From the NCBI GenBank assembly GCA_030762935.1, contig CM060883.1, positions 92,252,501-92,316,500 of the forward strand: a DNA stretch of 64,000 bases. The letters run 5' to 3'. Each line of letters starts with the position of its first letter. Position 1 is the first letter of the stretch. Positions 1-11,076 of this stretch are shown here, in pieces. The notes under the pieces are model-generated. The model saw only the letters and a program-made list of their open reading frames with translations. It was not told the origin of the DNA and searched no databases. Source of the DNA: Hymenopus coronatus. Its lineage: Eukaryota > Arthropoda > Insecta > Mantodea > Hymenopodidae. The position numbers were made by a program, and so were the translations under genes.

Positions 1-120
1 TAGCAGTAGTGGTTTTAGTTGTAGTAGTAATAGTAGTAGTAGAAGTAGTAGTAGTAGTAGCAGTAGTAGTAGTATTAGTAGTAGTAGCAGTCATAGTAGT
101 AGTAGCAGTAGTAATTATTT
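1..120. repeat. (GTA)n microsatellite, 3' tail of the LINE to its right
   Basis: An imperfect GTA repeat, TAC on the minus strand. It directly follows the 3' untranslated end of the minus-strand LINE at 125-5165, where a poly(A) tail would be expected. It runs off the left edge of the window. The apparent poly-valine reading frame across it is an artefact of the triplet repeat. Confidence 0.85.
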
Positions 121-337
121 TCTTATTTTGTTTTTGTTTTTTGTTTTTTTTTGTTTCGGCAGTGGAAGATATCTTCTTAAGACGACCTCCTGGCGAGTTG
201 GATTTTTACCAACTAAAAAAAACCACTGTCTTATCCGCTTACCATTTTGGAACTGCTTGCCGCATTTCATCAAAATAGCAGCTGTCTATGTGTATTGTCA
301 GGTACTGTCTTTCCTTTTTTTCCTTTGTTTCCCTAAT

Positions 338-1218
338 TTATTTACATATTTCTTTTACTGTATTCCATGCTTTTGTACTCCCAGTAATGGTCTGCTCTAA
401 ATCATCTACTGTTATAATTTTACCCAATGTTGTGTGATTTTTATTCCTATAGGTCTCCCATCTTGGGCAGTGGAGTAGCGTGTGCTCCGCGGTATCAGTT
501 TCTGTTCTGGGCAGTAGTTGCATTTCTCGCTATTCGTTTTCTCCATTTTTTTTTTTTGCGTAGTACCTAAATCTTCCATGATCAGATAGTACCTGTGTCA
601 TGAAATAATCTAATGACCAGTGCTTGCATTACAGCCACATATTAATATCTGGGATAATTTTCTTTGTCCATTGTGCCAATTCCATGGTCTCATGCCACGG
701 CTCTTGCCACTCTTCTATGATTTGTTGTCTTATATTTCTTTTGTCTGCATTAGTGGAACCAATTTTTTCTTCTAAGATATTTCTCTCTTTTACTAACAGT
801 TCTATGGGTACTGCTCCTGAGATGACCTGTAAGGCTTTGGTCGATATGGTTCGATACCGATTTACCACCCTTAATAATGATTTCCGCTGTACTCTGGCCA
901 GTTGGTTTCGGTACACTTCTTTTCATAATGCAGTGTGCCATATTGAGGTGGCATATAACAGCATAGAATAGATTGCGCTACATAAAATTTGCCTTTTTAC
1001 GGTTCTTGGGCCCCCAATATTCGTCATTAGTCTACTCAGTGCCGCTTGGTGATTGTTCTAACGTGCTCATCAAAATTTCCAGCATCACCCAATATGATAC
1101 CTAGATATCTCACTGACTTTTTTGGCTTAACATCAGTACTGCCTATCCTGAAACTCGCATCTGGCCATTTTCTTGGCCCTTTTAGGCTCACAGCTTCCGT
1201 TTTCTGTGGCGCAAGAAT
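338..1218 (-). pseudogene. LINE ORF2 C-terminal region with Cys/His motif
   Basis: Two or three shifted frames continue the protein past the RT. About 1210-1050 encodes KTEAVSLKGPRKWPD and VRYLGIILGDAG. The frame 916-629 (RKSLLRVVNRYRTISTKALQVI and WHETMELAQWTKKIIPDINMWL) is the thumb/post-RT segment. The frame 523-338 has TDTAEHTLLHCPRWETYR, the terminal Cys-His region usual in R1-type LINEs. The stop lies near 338, followed by about 200 bases of 3' UTR. Confidence 0.8.
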
Positions 1219-2142
1219 TCATTTGTTGGCTTTCATCCACCTGTCTATGCGTATGAGCGATTCATCTGCCTTAAACATTAATTCTTCTGCATCGGCAGCT
1301 GTAGTGACTAACACTAAATCATCTGCAAATACCAACGTATAAGCTCCTGTCGGTAGTTTTAGCCGCAATACGCCATATAATAAAATATTCCACAGTGTAG
1401 GTCCCAGGACCGAGCCTTGGGGTACTCCTGCAGTAACCTGTACTTGTTTCTTATTACTTAGCGTTATGTATCTTGAGTTGAAGTACTCTCGTATTATATT
1501 TACTAAGTATGCTGAAATCTTTTTTCTTTGGAGCTCTTGAATGATAATACTCCAAGTTGGACTGTTGAAAGCATTTTTCACATCCAGTGTGATTGCGGCT
1601 ACCTACTTTTCTTTACTATCATCTTTAATTTTTTGAACAGCTTTTATGGCCTGGGTTGTTGTTTTGCCTTTTCTGAAGCCATACTGGTTGCAGGATAGTC
1701 CTTCCCCTTCCTCAATGTCTTTGTCGATTCTTGTCCTTATTAGACTCTCATATAGTTTACTCATGGTATTGAGTAAACATATTGCTCGATATGCTGATGG
1801 ATCTTGAGGTAACTTATCCCCTTTTAGCAATAACATGAGTTTAGCTACCTTCCATTCTCCTGGAAACTCCTGTTGTTTCAGTAACGTATTTAAGGCTGCT
1901 AGAATCCATTTAGGGGTTGCCTTAATGGCGAACCTCACTGCTTCGGGTGGAATACCGTCCAATCCCGGCGCTTTGCCGGATTTCATGTTGCGCCCTGCTT
2001 CATGTAATTCATCCATGGTGAATTCTTTCTCTACACTACATCTTATTTTGGCTTCTATCTTATCTTCATTGCTAGGGAATAACGCCTTTACTACACTTAT
2101 TTCCTTCTCCTCTGTTAATTTTATGGGAGCTCTATTAGTCAA
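1219..2142 (-). pseudogene. LINE reverse transcriptase with one in-frame stop
   Basis: The frame 2142-1603 holds RT blocks including SGKAPGLDGIPPEAVR and NQYGFRKGKTTTQAI. The frame 1602-1219 continues in the same phase with LDVKNAFNSPTW, VPQGSVLGPTLWN and the catalytic FADDLVLV box. They are separated only by a TAG codon at 1605-1603. Apart from that stop the RT core is intact, which suggests a fairly recent loss of activity compared with other elements here. Confidence 0.9.
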
Positions 2143-2194
2143 ACGCCCTGTTACTATTTTATATCCTGATCCCCAAATATCCTGATCAAGTTCT

Positions 2195-2551
2195 TCACAT
2201 AGTTTTTGTCAGTTTTTTTCTCTTGGACTCCTCTTTGAGGTTTGTCAATGTTCCTTTCTTCTCTTTATAGTCTACTCTTAACGCTTCTAGGTCCTGCTCT
2301 TGTATTCGTCTCTTATTTGCTCTTGTTACTTTGCGCCTGCTTTGATTGCATCTCCTCCTTTGACATTCAAGGTCATTGGTCCACCAGTATGGTACTCGGG
2401 AGCTGTCTCTCTTGCTGGTATATATTTGGCTAGCTAAAGTAGCTTCTTGTATTGCGTTTACCACCTTCTCCCGGGAGACTTCTTCTGTAGCGTCTTCTCT
2501 ATTCTCTTCCTTCCACTTCATGATAACTTTATATATATATATATATCCCAA
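2195..2551 (-). pseudogene. LINE ORF2 linker between endonuclease and RT
   Basis: A charged linker frame containing VPYWWTNDLECQRRRCNQSRRK, rich in Trp, Arg and Lys. This Y-WW-DLE--R segment is a usual feature of the endonuclease-RT connector in R1/jockey LINEs. It begins at the (TA)n expansion and ends about 50 bases before the next RT-containing frame, so there are frameshifts on both sides. Confidence 0.7.
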
Positions 2552-3231
2552 TCATACTCTACTTTAGTCTTCTCATTTTGCCGACCCTTTCGCTTTGTTG
2601 GTTCTTTGATTTCAAAATAGATAAACTTGTGGTCGCTAAGTGATTCCTCTTCGAGCTCCTCCCAATTCAGGATTTTATTTGATACCATCTGAGTTGAACA
2701 CATACTGTCTATAAATGATTCACAGGCTCCTCTCACAAAAGTCGGTTTGTTTCCTATGTTTTGTACTATTAAAACCAGTTCCGCCATCCACTCGACCCAA
2801 TATTCACCTCTCTGGTCAGTGGTTTGTGCACCCCACTGTGGTGATTTAATATTTAATTCTCCCATTATAATGCTTTCTCCTTCTTGCGTACTAATGTCTT
2901 GCATTATAGAAGCTACTTCTTTCTTAAATTCGTCCAGCGGTATGTTTGGTGAACTATAACATCCATAAATCTTAAATTGTTTGAAGTAAATACAGACATA
3001 ACCATTTTCTAACCTCCAATCTATTACCTCTATATTTTTGTTTAGGAAGTTGACAGCGACATCCATCCTATTAACTTTAATCCAATTATTGCTGGATACA
3101 CACTTTAAATTTGGTTCACTTACTATCATTATGTCAACCTTCTTCTCCATTGCAACTGCGTATGCCATATCATGACTACCTTGTGACCTCATTAAATTAG
3201 CTTGTAGGAATCCTATGGCTGTTGAACCCAT
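2518..3231 (-). pseudogene. LINE ORF2 N-terminus: APE-type endonuclease
   Basis: 237 codons starting MGSTAIGFLQANLMRSQGSH. The N-terminal N (QANLMRS), the E of VSEPN, the GELNIKSPQWG segment and the terminal SDHKF motif are the metal-binding and catalytic landmarks of apurinic-type LINE endonucleases, which nick the target to prime reverse transcription. The central Asp (usual GDxN) is Glu here, which may be damaging. The frame ends in a short (TA)n microsatellite at 2529-2547 that codes a spurious Ile-Tyr run and shifts the frame before the RT. Confidence 0.85.
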
Positions 3232-3259
3232 TATCTTTTTTATTTCAACCTTCTTCGTC

Positions 3260-3601
3260 TTATGTCCCCATCATGTTTCTGTATAGAGGGCAACTCATTT
3301 GGTCACTTCTGTGACCTCCTTTTTTACACGTTATACAGACAGATGCATTTGTGCATTCTCTGGCTATATGACCCTTCTCCCCACAATTCAAGCAAGATCC
3401 AGTTCTATCATCTTCCTCCTTACATTGATACGCTATATGTCCAAATCCAAAACACTTAAAACACCTAGTGACTTTTATTCTTTCTCTAATCTGGCAACTG
3501 ACCCATCCAACTCTAATCTGTCTCCGTTTTAGTAGGGTCTTACCAGGTTCAGCAGGTAACGTTACTGTTCCCTTTTGGTTACCAAATCTTCCTGGTCTCA
3601 T
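3260..3601 (-). pseudogene. LINE ORF1 C-terminus, three CCHC-like zinc knuckles
   Basis: The 113-codon frame contains CFKCFGFGHIAYQC, CLNCGEKGHIAREC and CITCKKGGHRSDQMSC. The first two fit CX2CX4HX4C and the third is CX2CX4HX5C. Such gag-type nucleic-acid-binding knuckles end ORF1 in R1/jockey elements. It ends 29 bases upstream of the endonuclease start codon at 3231, matching the tight ORF1-ORF2 spacing of these elements. Confidence 0.85.
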
Positions 3602-3712
3602 AGAAATATTAATTATATCCGTTTCCTGTAACTCTATTTCTTCACAAATTGCAGTTTTCAGATCATCTTCCTTGGTTGTAGGATCTATTCCATAAATAAA
3701 AACATTAATTTC

Positions 3713-4480
3713 CTACCTCACAGTACACACCTCAACTTCTTCAACATTCTTCAGGATCTCCTCTTTGAGGGCATTGGCTTTCCCTGTTCCCTCAACTGCA
3801 AGGAATAGGTCATCTTTACCTATTTTCCTAATGCTTTTTATTCTCAAATCTAGTTTTTCTATATCAAAACCTTGTTTCACAGACTTCACTGTTTCCGCGT
3901 ATGTTTTCCCTTTCCCCTTAATTACTACCGTTTCTTCCGGTTGTTCCTTTTTTCGCTGACCTATTTTCTTTTGTATTGGATTCCCGTTCTTCTGTGGTTC
4001 CCAAGCCTTTGTTGGTACAATATATCTTATTTCTATTCCACATCCACGAAATAACCATTCCTGTATTTTCCTCGTGTATTCTCTATTTATCCCTTCCGGT
4101 GTGGCAATTGCTATTTTTCTTACATGATGTTCTTCCAGTACTTGCTTCCATTGGCGTAGCATTCTGGAGAAACACTCCATGTCATTTACACCTTCGACAT
4201 CCACATTGATCGGGATTATATAAAAGTATCGAGATATGTCTCTTTCCTTCTCTCTACTACTATAAACTTTGACATTCCTTTGGATATATTCTATTTTACT
4301 TTCTTCTAGGTTTTCACCTGTTATACCTAAAGACTCAGGATAAATCTCTTTCAATTTCTTCAAGATGCCTTCGTCTCCTTTATCTCCCGGATGTGTTACC
4401 ACAGCAATATCATATCCTTCCTCGACTTTAAATAAGCTTCTAGGTAGTACAGATATAGTCTGGAAATTCTTTCCGACCAT
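3713..4480 (-). pseudogene. LINE ORF1, central part
   Basis: An open stretch of 255 codons that begins at an internal ATG. Its first ~150 residues (with YDIAVVTHPGDKGDEG and KIAIATPEGINREYTRK) look like a folded alpha/beta segment that I cannot assign. The tail contains LRIKSIRKIGKDDLFLAVEG followed by KANALKEEI, the basic RNA-binding segment that normally sits just before the zinc knuckles in ORF1 of this type. The frame is lost about 110 bases before the zinc-knuckle frame starts. Confidence 0.7.
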
Positions 4481-5110
4481 TTTACATCCAACAAATGCGC
4501 AAAGTCTACAAAACTATGAGCTTGGGACATGTGCTCCTCTATGCTTCTTTTACTTTGGTTGTTACACCCTGATACACCAGAGATATCTCCCTGTGTATCT
4601 CTCTGTATAAAATCTTCTTGCACTTGAACTGCTATTTCTGAAGTTTTGAGAGTACTAACATCTCCTTGTTTCCTCTCTAGATCCCATTCCTTCCACCTAT
4701 CCAATATCATCTCGGCAATACTGCCTAATTTCTTGATACCCTTTCTTATTTCCAATTTAGTATTGGGAGTTTCTTTAACCAAGGCGGCTAAGTTTTCACC
4801 GCGTTTAAGTAATTCTCCCAAAATATCACCAAATTCCCTTCACTGAATTAACTCTTCACCTTCCAGATGGCCTTACTCAGTCTCTATGTTCATTGATACA
4901 GTAGGGTAATCCTCTTGAACTTTATCTGTTTTTTGAAGATACAAGCCATGATCTTCTTTGCTCTTTTTCATTTCTTCAGGGCTAATACCCTTCCTTTCCA
5001 TTTCCCTGTTAATTTCTTCCTTACCGGGTTCAGATGTTCTTGGTCTGCTAGCATCACTTAAAATGTCACTTATCTTGCCCTCAAGGACAGTATCTGTTTT
5101 CAGACTTCCA
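4396..5110 (-). pseudogene. LINE ORF1, N-terminal part
   Basis: From about 5110 down to 4870 the minus strand reads an acidic/basic, helix-prone stretch containing EEINREMERKGISPEEMKK. After a stop it continues at 4821-4396 with MGELLKRGENLAALVKE and IKKLGSIAEMILDRWKEWD, another charged probable coiled coil. The last ~40 residues of the 4821 frame overlap the next ORF1 piece in a different frame, which places a frameshift near 4480. This is the expected position of the oligomerisation region of ORF1p. Nothing catalytic is visible. Confidence 0.6.
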
Positions 5111-5216
5111 GTTGAGCCGCGCCTTCGGTGCGGAGGTGATCTCCCAACTAATGAACATCTTTAAATGGATTTTATATATCTCTTTCCAAATTTAGGATTT
5201 CTATCCGTTTAGTTCC

Positions 5217-5226
5217 AGTAGTAGGG

Positions 5227-5324
<98 letters not shown>

Positions 5325-5325
5325 G

Positions 5326-5375
<50 letters not shown>

Positions 5376-5376
5376 G

Positions 5377-5420
<44 letters not shown>

Positions 5421-5470
5421 GGTGGTGGTGGTAGTAGTAGTAGTAGTAGCAGTGGTAGTAGTAGTACTAA
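5217..5470. repeat. (GTA/GTG)n microsatellite between two LINEs
   Basis: About 250 bases of GTA repeats broken by blocks of GTG. It begins ~50 bases beyond the 5' end of the LINE on its left and forms the 3' tail of the truncated LINE on its right. Poly-Thr and poly-Val reading frames across it are artefacts. Confidence 0.95.
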
Positions 5471-6240
5471 TTTTCATGCAGGGGAAAAATCTTAGAAAGA
5501 ACACCCAGCGGGCGTGTTAGATTCTCACCAACTAAAACAAAGCCCCTGGAAGTCTTATGTGACTTCTTCTTGGAACTCCTTGTAGTACTACTTCAAAAAG
5601 AAGAGGTTGTAAAGATTGTTCACATACCAGCGATAATATTAGGTGTACATTCTGCGTCCATTTCTGTCCTTAGCCTTAAGGACACATGACACAATTTGAG
5701 CAATAATTTGTCAGTTTTCTTTCATCTCCAGCATAACCGATAGAGTATTTTGCACGGTTACAACTTGACCTAAGCTTGAGCAACGTATGTCACTCCCTTT
5801 TGGGCAGATTAAAATGGTATGTTCAGGAGTGTCCACTTGAGACCAGTTTGAACATAGTTCCGTTCCAGCCAAACCTATTCGGTGTAAATAAGAGTTAAAA
5901 CAACCATGTCCGGGTAGAAATTGTGTAACATATATAGTCCAGAGCACCGTGCTTCCTAGATATCCAGGGTGTGATTTGAGGAATGAGTAGCTTGGTCCAC
6001 CCTCTTTCTGATTCCATTCCACTGCGTTGTCCCTGACTAAGTTTTTGTGCCCTAAAAGTATGTATGTGTTCATAAGTTTGTTCCTGGACTATCAGATGTA
6101 CACTGTACAAGCTCCACCCATCTTCTGTATATTTCTTTCCCCAAGCTGGCCCTCCATATAAAATAATGTAGTTAACCACACTACTGAGGATTTTCCGAGT
6201 TTCAGGCTTGGGACCTCCAGTATTAGACATTAAGGGACTC
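5471..6240 (-). mobile_element. 5'-truncated LINE of the same group
   Basis: The minus-strand frame 6073-5711 contains YVTQFLPGHGCFNSYLHRIG and TPEHTILICPK, the C-terminal Cys/His region that also ends the LINE at 125-5165. Its 3' UTR (about 5700-5475) shares a short CACCAACTAAA block (5536-5546) and flanking sequence with the left LINE, and it ends in the GTA tract. The 5' truncation point abuts another GTA/GTG tract at 6247. Confidence 0.85.
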
Positions 6241-6246
6241 AAGGCT

Positions 6247-6450
6247 TTAGTGGTGGTAGTGGGAATGGTGGTGGTAGTGGTAGTAGTAGTAGTAATAGTG
6301 GTGGTGGTAGTAGTAGCAGTAGTAGTAATGGTAGCGGTAGAAGTGGTAGTAGTGGTAGCAGTGGTAGTGGTGGTAGCAGTGGTAGTGGTGGTAGTGGTGG
6401 AAGTGGTAGTGGTGGTAGTGGTGGTAGAGGCAGTGGTTGTGGTGGTAGGG
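6247..6450. repeat. (GTA/GTG)n microsatellite
   Basis: About 200 bases of mixed GTA, GTG, GCA and GTAGTG triplets. It lies directly against the 5' end of the truncated LINE on its left and continues on the right into sequence resembling the 3' end of a further minus-strand element. Confidence 0.9.
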
Positions 6451-7049
6451 TTAAAGCTGTAGCGGCTCTTGGGGAAAATTGAGATGTATTGAGAATTCTG
6501 GGACATAACTCCCGTCTTGCCAATTGGTCACCATTAGGGGAAGTGCAAAATGCTTTCTTATAGCTAACCCAAAGTGCATGCTTCTGACATCACTGAAAGA
6601 GACACGAAATGCCAAAAATATATAAGGTGGCCTATAGGATGGCAGAACAAATATTAGAACTTTAAATAAAGCAGACGCAGGGTAAAGTTGTAGAGTAGGA
6701 GCGAGTGTTGACTCGGTTTGTGTTTGACCTATTCAGGTTTAGAATCCATAACCGCGAAATGAAGTGTCGCGTACTTATTGGTTATCAAGGAATAGATAAA
6801 AATCCCAGGCGCGATTAGCTAACCATAAATGTTGGCCAACCTCTAAGAATTCTGAACAACAATTGGCCGTAAAGTCATTAAATTTCGAAGGCTTTCACGG
6901 CAGATGTTAGAATCACTTATAGAAAACAAAACCGGGCGTGTAAGCCGTGGTCCACCGGGCTGGTTCCCTTGTTCCCTTGTCTGCGTCTGCGGCAAGCATC
7001 TTCAACGACGTATACATCTCCGTAGCGTCTCAATAGCGTCTGGTACGTT
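6451..7049. other. Non-coding stretch, possible LINE 3' UTR remnant
   Basis: No supported gene. The first ~100 bases, on the minus strand, resemble the 3' untranslated ends of the neighbouring LINEs (a GGTGACCAATTGG block and a TTTTCCCC block just before the triplet tail). The rest shows nothing recognisable. Confidence 0.4.
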
Positions 7050-7900
7050 TTTTTTTTTTTTTTTTTTTTTTCAAGTGGAGGGGAAAAATCCACCTTATGG
7101 ACTAACCCGGGCAAGACCCGGAGTTTCGGGGTCTCTCATGTGGGCATACTGACTAAAAAACCCTCCACTGGAATATTAGAATGAAAAAGGAGGTCCTGAA
7201 TGGCCTCAATTAGGCCCTGGATTACCTGCCGCAAGTTGGTTGATGGTATCGGTTCAGAAGTCTGCGTTGGCTGTGTAGGTAGTGGTTCCCGGACTGGTTG
7301 TGGTGAAGTATGCCTGTTCTTGGGGTAACTGGGGCACTGGGCTTGCCCGGTGAAGTGTCCCGTACTACCACAGGTGGCAGAGAACCGGCGACGAAGGTGG
7401 AGGCCGTGCCCTGTACTTCGATGTGTAGACGTTGGTGCCACAGTAGTGGCATCTCGGCGACGAAAAGCAGGTTTCTTGGTTGTACCCATGGGCACAGCAG
7501 CAACGACAGGGCCGCTGTCGTTCCTGTCTACTTGCCTCAACGTGCGGAAGTCGCCCTAATAAGGGCAACCCTGACGCCAAGGCAGCGTCCAGATCTGCTC
7601 GGTCCTGGAGCCCCACACTAACGTGTAGTGTTGGGCACCGGTCGCAGATAATTCTAGTGTCCCTCAAACATGAAGGTCATTTAGACTGCGCACTGGCGAG
7701 AAGGTGCCGGGTGTAGAGATCCCGAGGGAAACACCCTACAACGCACTGTATCGGGGCGGCGGCGTGGAGCTTAGCGGTGGCGGCAAAGAAGTGACGTTGG
7801 TTGCCGGTGAAGCAGCTACCGCTGGCGGCGTCGGAGAGATCGAGCGCGGCGAAGGTGCAACGCTCACTGCCGGTGAACACAGCTAAACGAGCGCCGATGT
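7050..7900 (-). mobile_element. LINE fragment: ORF1 gag-like region with poly(A) tail
   Basis: GC- and CpG-rich minus-strand sequence with three interleaved frames (7880-7677, 7667-7365, 7540-7136). The frame 7667-7365 reads ADLDAALASGLPLL and then CRCCCAHGYNQETC and CHYCGTN, decayed zinc knuckles of a LINE ORF1. The segment ends in a TTTTTCCCC block and a ~21-base oligo(A) on the minus strand (7070-7050). It differs from the three GTA-tailed LINEs on its left in having poly(A) at its end. No target-site duplication was found. Confidence 0.6.
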
Positions 7901-8974
7901 TCAGGATCCCCTTTGATTTCTATCTCTAGGGTAAGTTGAAGCATAAAGAGTACAAGACAAACCCAGGAAGAATTAACAGAACCTGGAAGAATTAAAAACC
8001 AAATATCCGCCAGGATGTTGCCAACATTTCTCAACGGGAACTACGGCGAGTGATGGATAGTTTCCTAAAGAGGTACCAAAAATGTATGTGGTCATCTCCT
8101 TTAATAACATTGGTAAGTAAAGCCTTTGATAATTTTAAAATTTTTTGAATAGTTTCAAATGCACCTATCTATTATACCGGCAGTGTCGGGGGAGCGGACA
8201 GGCAAAACACCGCGCAGCCGTTTCGGACGTTTTTTGGATCAGCGGTATTTTCATATCATTTAAGCGAATGTAATGTTTAAGAGATGGGACTCAGCTTTAC
8301 ACAACACTTGTACATACAATACCTGGGATTTTATACAAACTTTAATAACAACAAAATCTGCTCTTATTTATGAGCAGCTGAGCACAAAATCATTTACACA
8401 TATTTTAAAATATGGTGTAAAAGATGTAAAATATATCAAAAGTGAGTTTTAAAACACACATAAACCGTCGATGTTTTCACCGTAAGCATACAATATTTTC
8501 TGTTTTAGGCCAACTATTGCACTAACACCATTTACTAAGGCTCTTCACGCCACTAGAACTTCCTCCTTAGGTTTATATTGTGTAAATGGTTTATTGGCAA
8601 TGTGAAAGTTGAGGGTGAAGTTAGGTGAAGTTGTAGCAATTGAAATGGGAACTGCTATACCCAAAAATCAAGAGTATTTGGGCTATTTTGTGCCGTTTGT
8701 TGACTCTTAATTTGACCACACGGTTGCTATAGAAACTGTAAAACAATTGAGCTATGTGATTGTGGATGACATAAACCACAGTTAGGGTTACAGTGGTTTT
8801 ACAGACCCTCTTTTTGTTATGAAACAAAAATACGGAATGGCTTGAATTAGCATCCAAATTTTGCAAAATTTCTCCACGGATGTGATTATGCTTGACGGGG
8901 ATAAGGAATATTTTAACAAAACCATCTTTTTGTCACAAACTATCATAAAAATAAAAAAGAGAAAAAACAGAAAC
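7901..8974. other. Stretch without recognisable gene
   Basis: AT-rich unique-looking DNA. A minus-strand frame of 81 codons at 8866-8621 has no recognisable motif and is probably chance. I looked here for the missing last exon of the serine protease and did not find it. Confidence 0.4.
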
Positions 8975-9815
8975 TAAAATCTGATGTGTTCCATTCACAT
9001 GCCTTTCTCTACATCGCAGAAACAAATTATTGTTAAAACGCTTCTCTTTTTATTTACTTTATGGTAATCGACATACACATTGGCAGAACTGCTTTGTTGT
9101 AAGAAGAAGGGAAATAAGGGAATTCACTACGCTAAAACGAGAGTTAAATCTTTTAAAAACTGGTTGCCATCTCCATAAAATCCATTTCTTTACATTGCCA
9201 GGAGTTAATAAATGCCTGTATGTGAAACGTTTTCAGAACTGAAACCAGTAAAAAACAAGGAATATTTCAAAAAAGTTCCACTCTACTACAAAAATGTATA
9301 TGATTTTAATTGAGTGTTTCAACGAGATCTATGTATTTTGTGGTCTAAGTTTTTGTCTACCTCTTACGGTTTAACAGTTATGTGAAATCCAGCAACATCC
9401 GTCCAGAAGTCCTCAGAGGCTATTCCAAGAAAATTCACGATAAGGATTTATTTGTTATGTGAATATCTTTAATAAACGGCATTTTAATTAAATCGTTAGA
9501 ACCATTCTTATAAAGTCGAACATTTCAAAACAAATTTCATGTAAAGCTAAGTTTGGGGTGTTCAGATTTTCTTCAAAATCTTTATGTCGCATTCTTGGAA
9601 GATACTAAACTTATGTACCAAGTTAGGTATTTTATCGATTTTCTTTTTTGAGTTATCGTGTTCAGAGACACACTGATACACGGAACTTTTTCTAAAATTG
9701 TTTTTTTGGGGATACAGAGTACCCTAGAACGTGTATTTCCGGTGAAATCTCGGTATTGAATTTTTGGGTGGAATACAATACCTTCTAGTACGTGTTGAGG
9801 AAGTAATAAAGAAAA
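8975..9815 (+). repeat. R800 interspersed repeat, copy 1
   Basis: Starts with the family head (CTGATGTGTTCCATTCACAT, then a TTTCTCTAC block) and runs ~840 bases to the tail region that precedes the terminal palindrome in better copies. It carries no open reading frame of its own. The same sequence occurs in at least ten other places in the window in both orientations, which makes it a mobile-element family; its class is unresolved. Confidence 0.85.
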
Positions 9816-10077
9816 CAAAATAAAAGTTGTCTGCCATAGATAGGCTTCCTACACTTAACATGCTATGAAGTCAAAATTATAAATCTTCACGAGTAGGTTG
9901 ACGGAATAAAAGTATAAGCGCGTTTATCTCAAGAAATGATGCCCACCAAATTAAATGGCAATGCAAACACATGTCCTTGCAATGTGGCTGCAACTGAAGG
10001 TGCAACATGTCTGAGTGCCTAAACATATTTGAAAATAGCAGTAGGAGTTAATTCAGTTGTTGCTTTCTTTACACCAT

Positions 10078-10842
10078 AGTGTAAAGAGAAGATATTGTAT
10101 TCCACTAACAAATTTGATAACGAGATATCACCACAAATATAATTTTCTCCAAAAAGAAAGCAGTTTTAGAAAACGGTCCATGTGTTCGTCTGTAGACAAA
10201 TAGCTCAACATTTAAAAGGGTCTTAAATACCAAACTTGGTATTTAAATTTATTTCCAAGGATACGAAGATTTTCAAGAAAATCCCCAGCACCCCAAACTA
10301 CGCTTTGCATTTTAATTAAAATACCATATATTAAAGCTATTCACTAACAAAATTGAAATATAAATTTTGAATTTTCTGGAAATAGTCTCTAAAGAGCAGT
10401 TTATTCTGGTTGAGTTTTGCAGAATTTTGCATGACTGTTGAACCCTAAGAGATAGGCAAAAACTTACATTACAAAAAATGTACATCTCGTTAAAACACAC
10501 AATTTATGACACATGCATTTTTGTTGTAATGTTCATCGTTTCCAAGATAGGAAGCATTATTGATTTCAATTTTAAAGTACTTATACTTTTCTCGGGCATG
10601 TCGTGTCCGTTTCTCTTTTGTTCTACTACTGGTCAAGCAAAGGACCCAACAGCAAAATGATAGCTTTTAAAACATTTGACTAACACTTTAGCATAGCATT
10701 CCTTTAGTTCTCTTCTACTAATAAGGAACTAAGTAATAAATACATTCTGCTTATGCTTACCTCGATTAGCATGGTAGAAAAATATCTGTTTATAGAACAG
10801 TTAGAGAAAGTGATGCGAGTTTAATACATGAGATTTCTTCTC
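10078..10842 (-). repeat. R800 interspersed repeat, copy 2
   Basis: Reverse orientation relative to copy 1, running from GTAAAGAGAAGATATTGTAT to AGTGATGCGAGTTTAATACA. It ends ~95 bases from the catalytic-Ser exon of the protease and lies downstream of that exon. Confidence 0.8.
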
Positions 10843-10935
10843 CGTTTTGTAATGGTTAAAATAAGGGAACTGTTTTGTAGAGAATCTGCATTTTACTACT
10901 ACTAGGTAAATATTAATGCCCAAATATTACATTAC

Positions 10936-10993
10936 CAATTACTGTGTGTACTCCGTTGTGTTTCTCTAAGTGCAGAGGTCCTCCGCTGTCTCC
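10936..10993 (-). CDS. Serine protease exon with catalytic Ser
   Basis: This 58-base exon follows a TTTCAG acceptor and reads GDSGGPLHLEKHNGVHTVI plus one base before a GTAATG donor. Joined to the exon at 34423-34218 it gives DACQGDSGGP. The Asp six residues before the Ser is the S1-pocket residue of trypsin-type enzymes, so cleavage after Arg/Lys is predicted. The phase matches the upstream exon exactly (0). The donor is weak and could be wrong; if not spliced, the frame stops eight codons later. The last exon (about 40 residues of the fold) is missing from the window. Confidence 0.85.
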
Positions 10994-11076
10994 CTGAAAC
11001 ATCAACATGGTTATTCTCTATATTAAAATGTCTACTGAATACCTTTAACTCTGTGTTGCAAGCTCCGGGCATGATA

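Larger units (their letters stand above)
125..5165 (-). mobile_element. R1/jockey-like non-LTR retrotransposon (LINE), near full length, inactive
   Basis: Read on the minus strand, this ~5-kb element holds ORF1 (with zinc knuckles), an APE-type endonuclease, a reverse transcriptase, a C-terminal region with a Cys/His motif and a short 3' UTR, in the order usual for R1/jockey-clade LINEs. Its 3' end meets a (GTA)n tract at 1-120 and its 5' end stops just before another at 5217-5470. Several frameshifts and stops make it inactive. The clade is assigned from domain order and from resemblance in the RT and C-terminal region; a phylogeny would be needed to separate R1 from close relatives. Confidence 0.85.

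Noticed and set aside
5172..5504. Poly-Thr/poly-Val open frames across the GTA tracts (also at 9-278 and 6208-6506)
   Set aside because: Trinucleotide repeats are open in most frames; they are LINE tails.
1..10935. Missing last exon of the serine protease
   Set aside because: I looked on the minus strand for a VSxG...C...GVYTxV-type exon and saw none, so it is reported as absent from the window rather than guessed.
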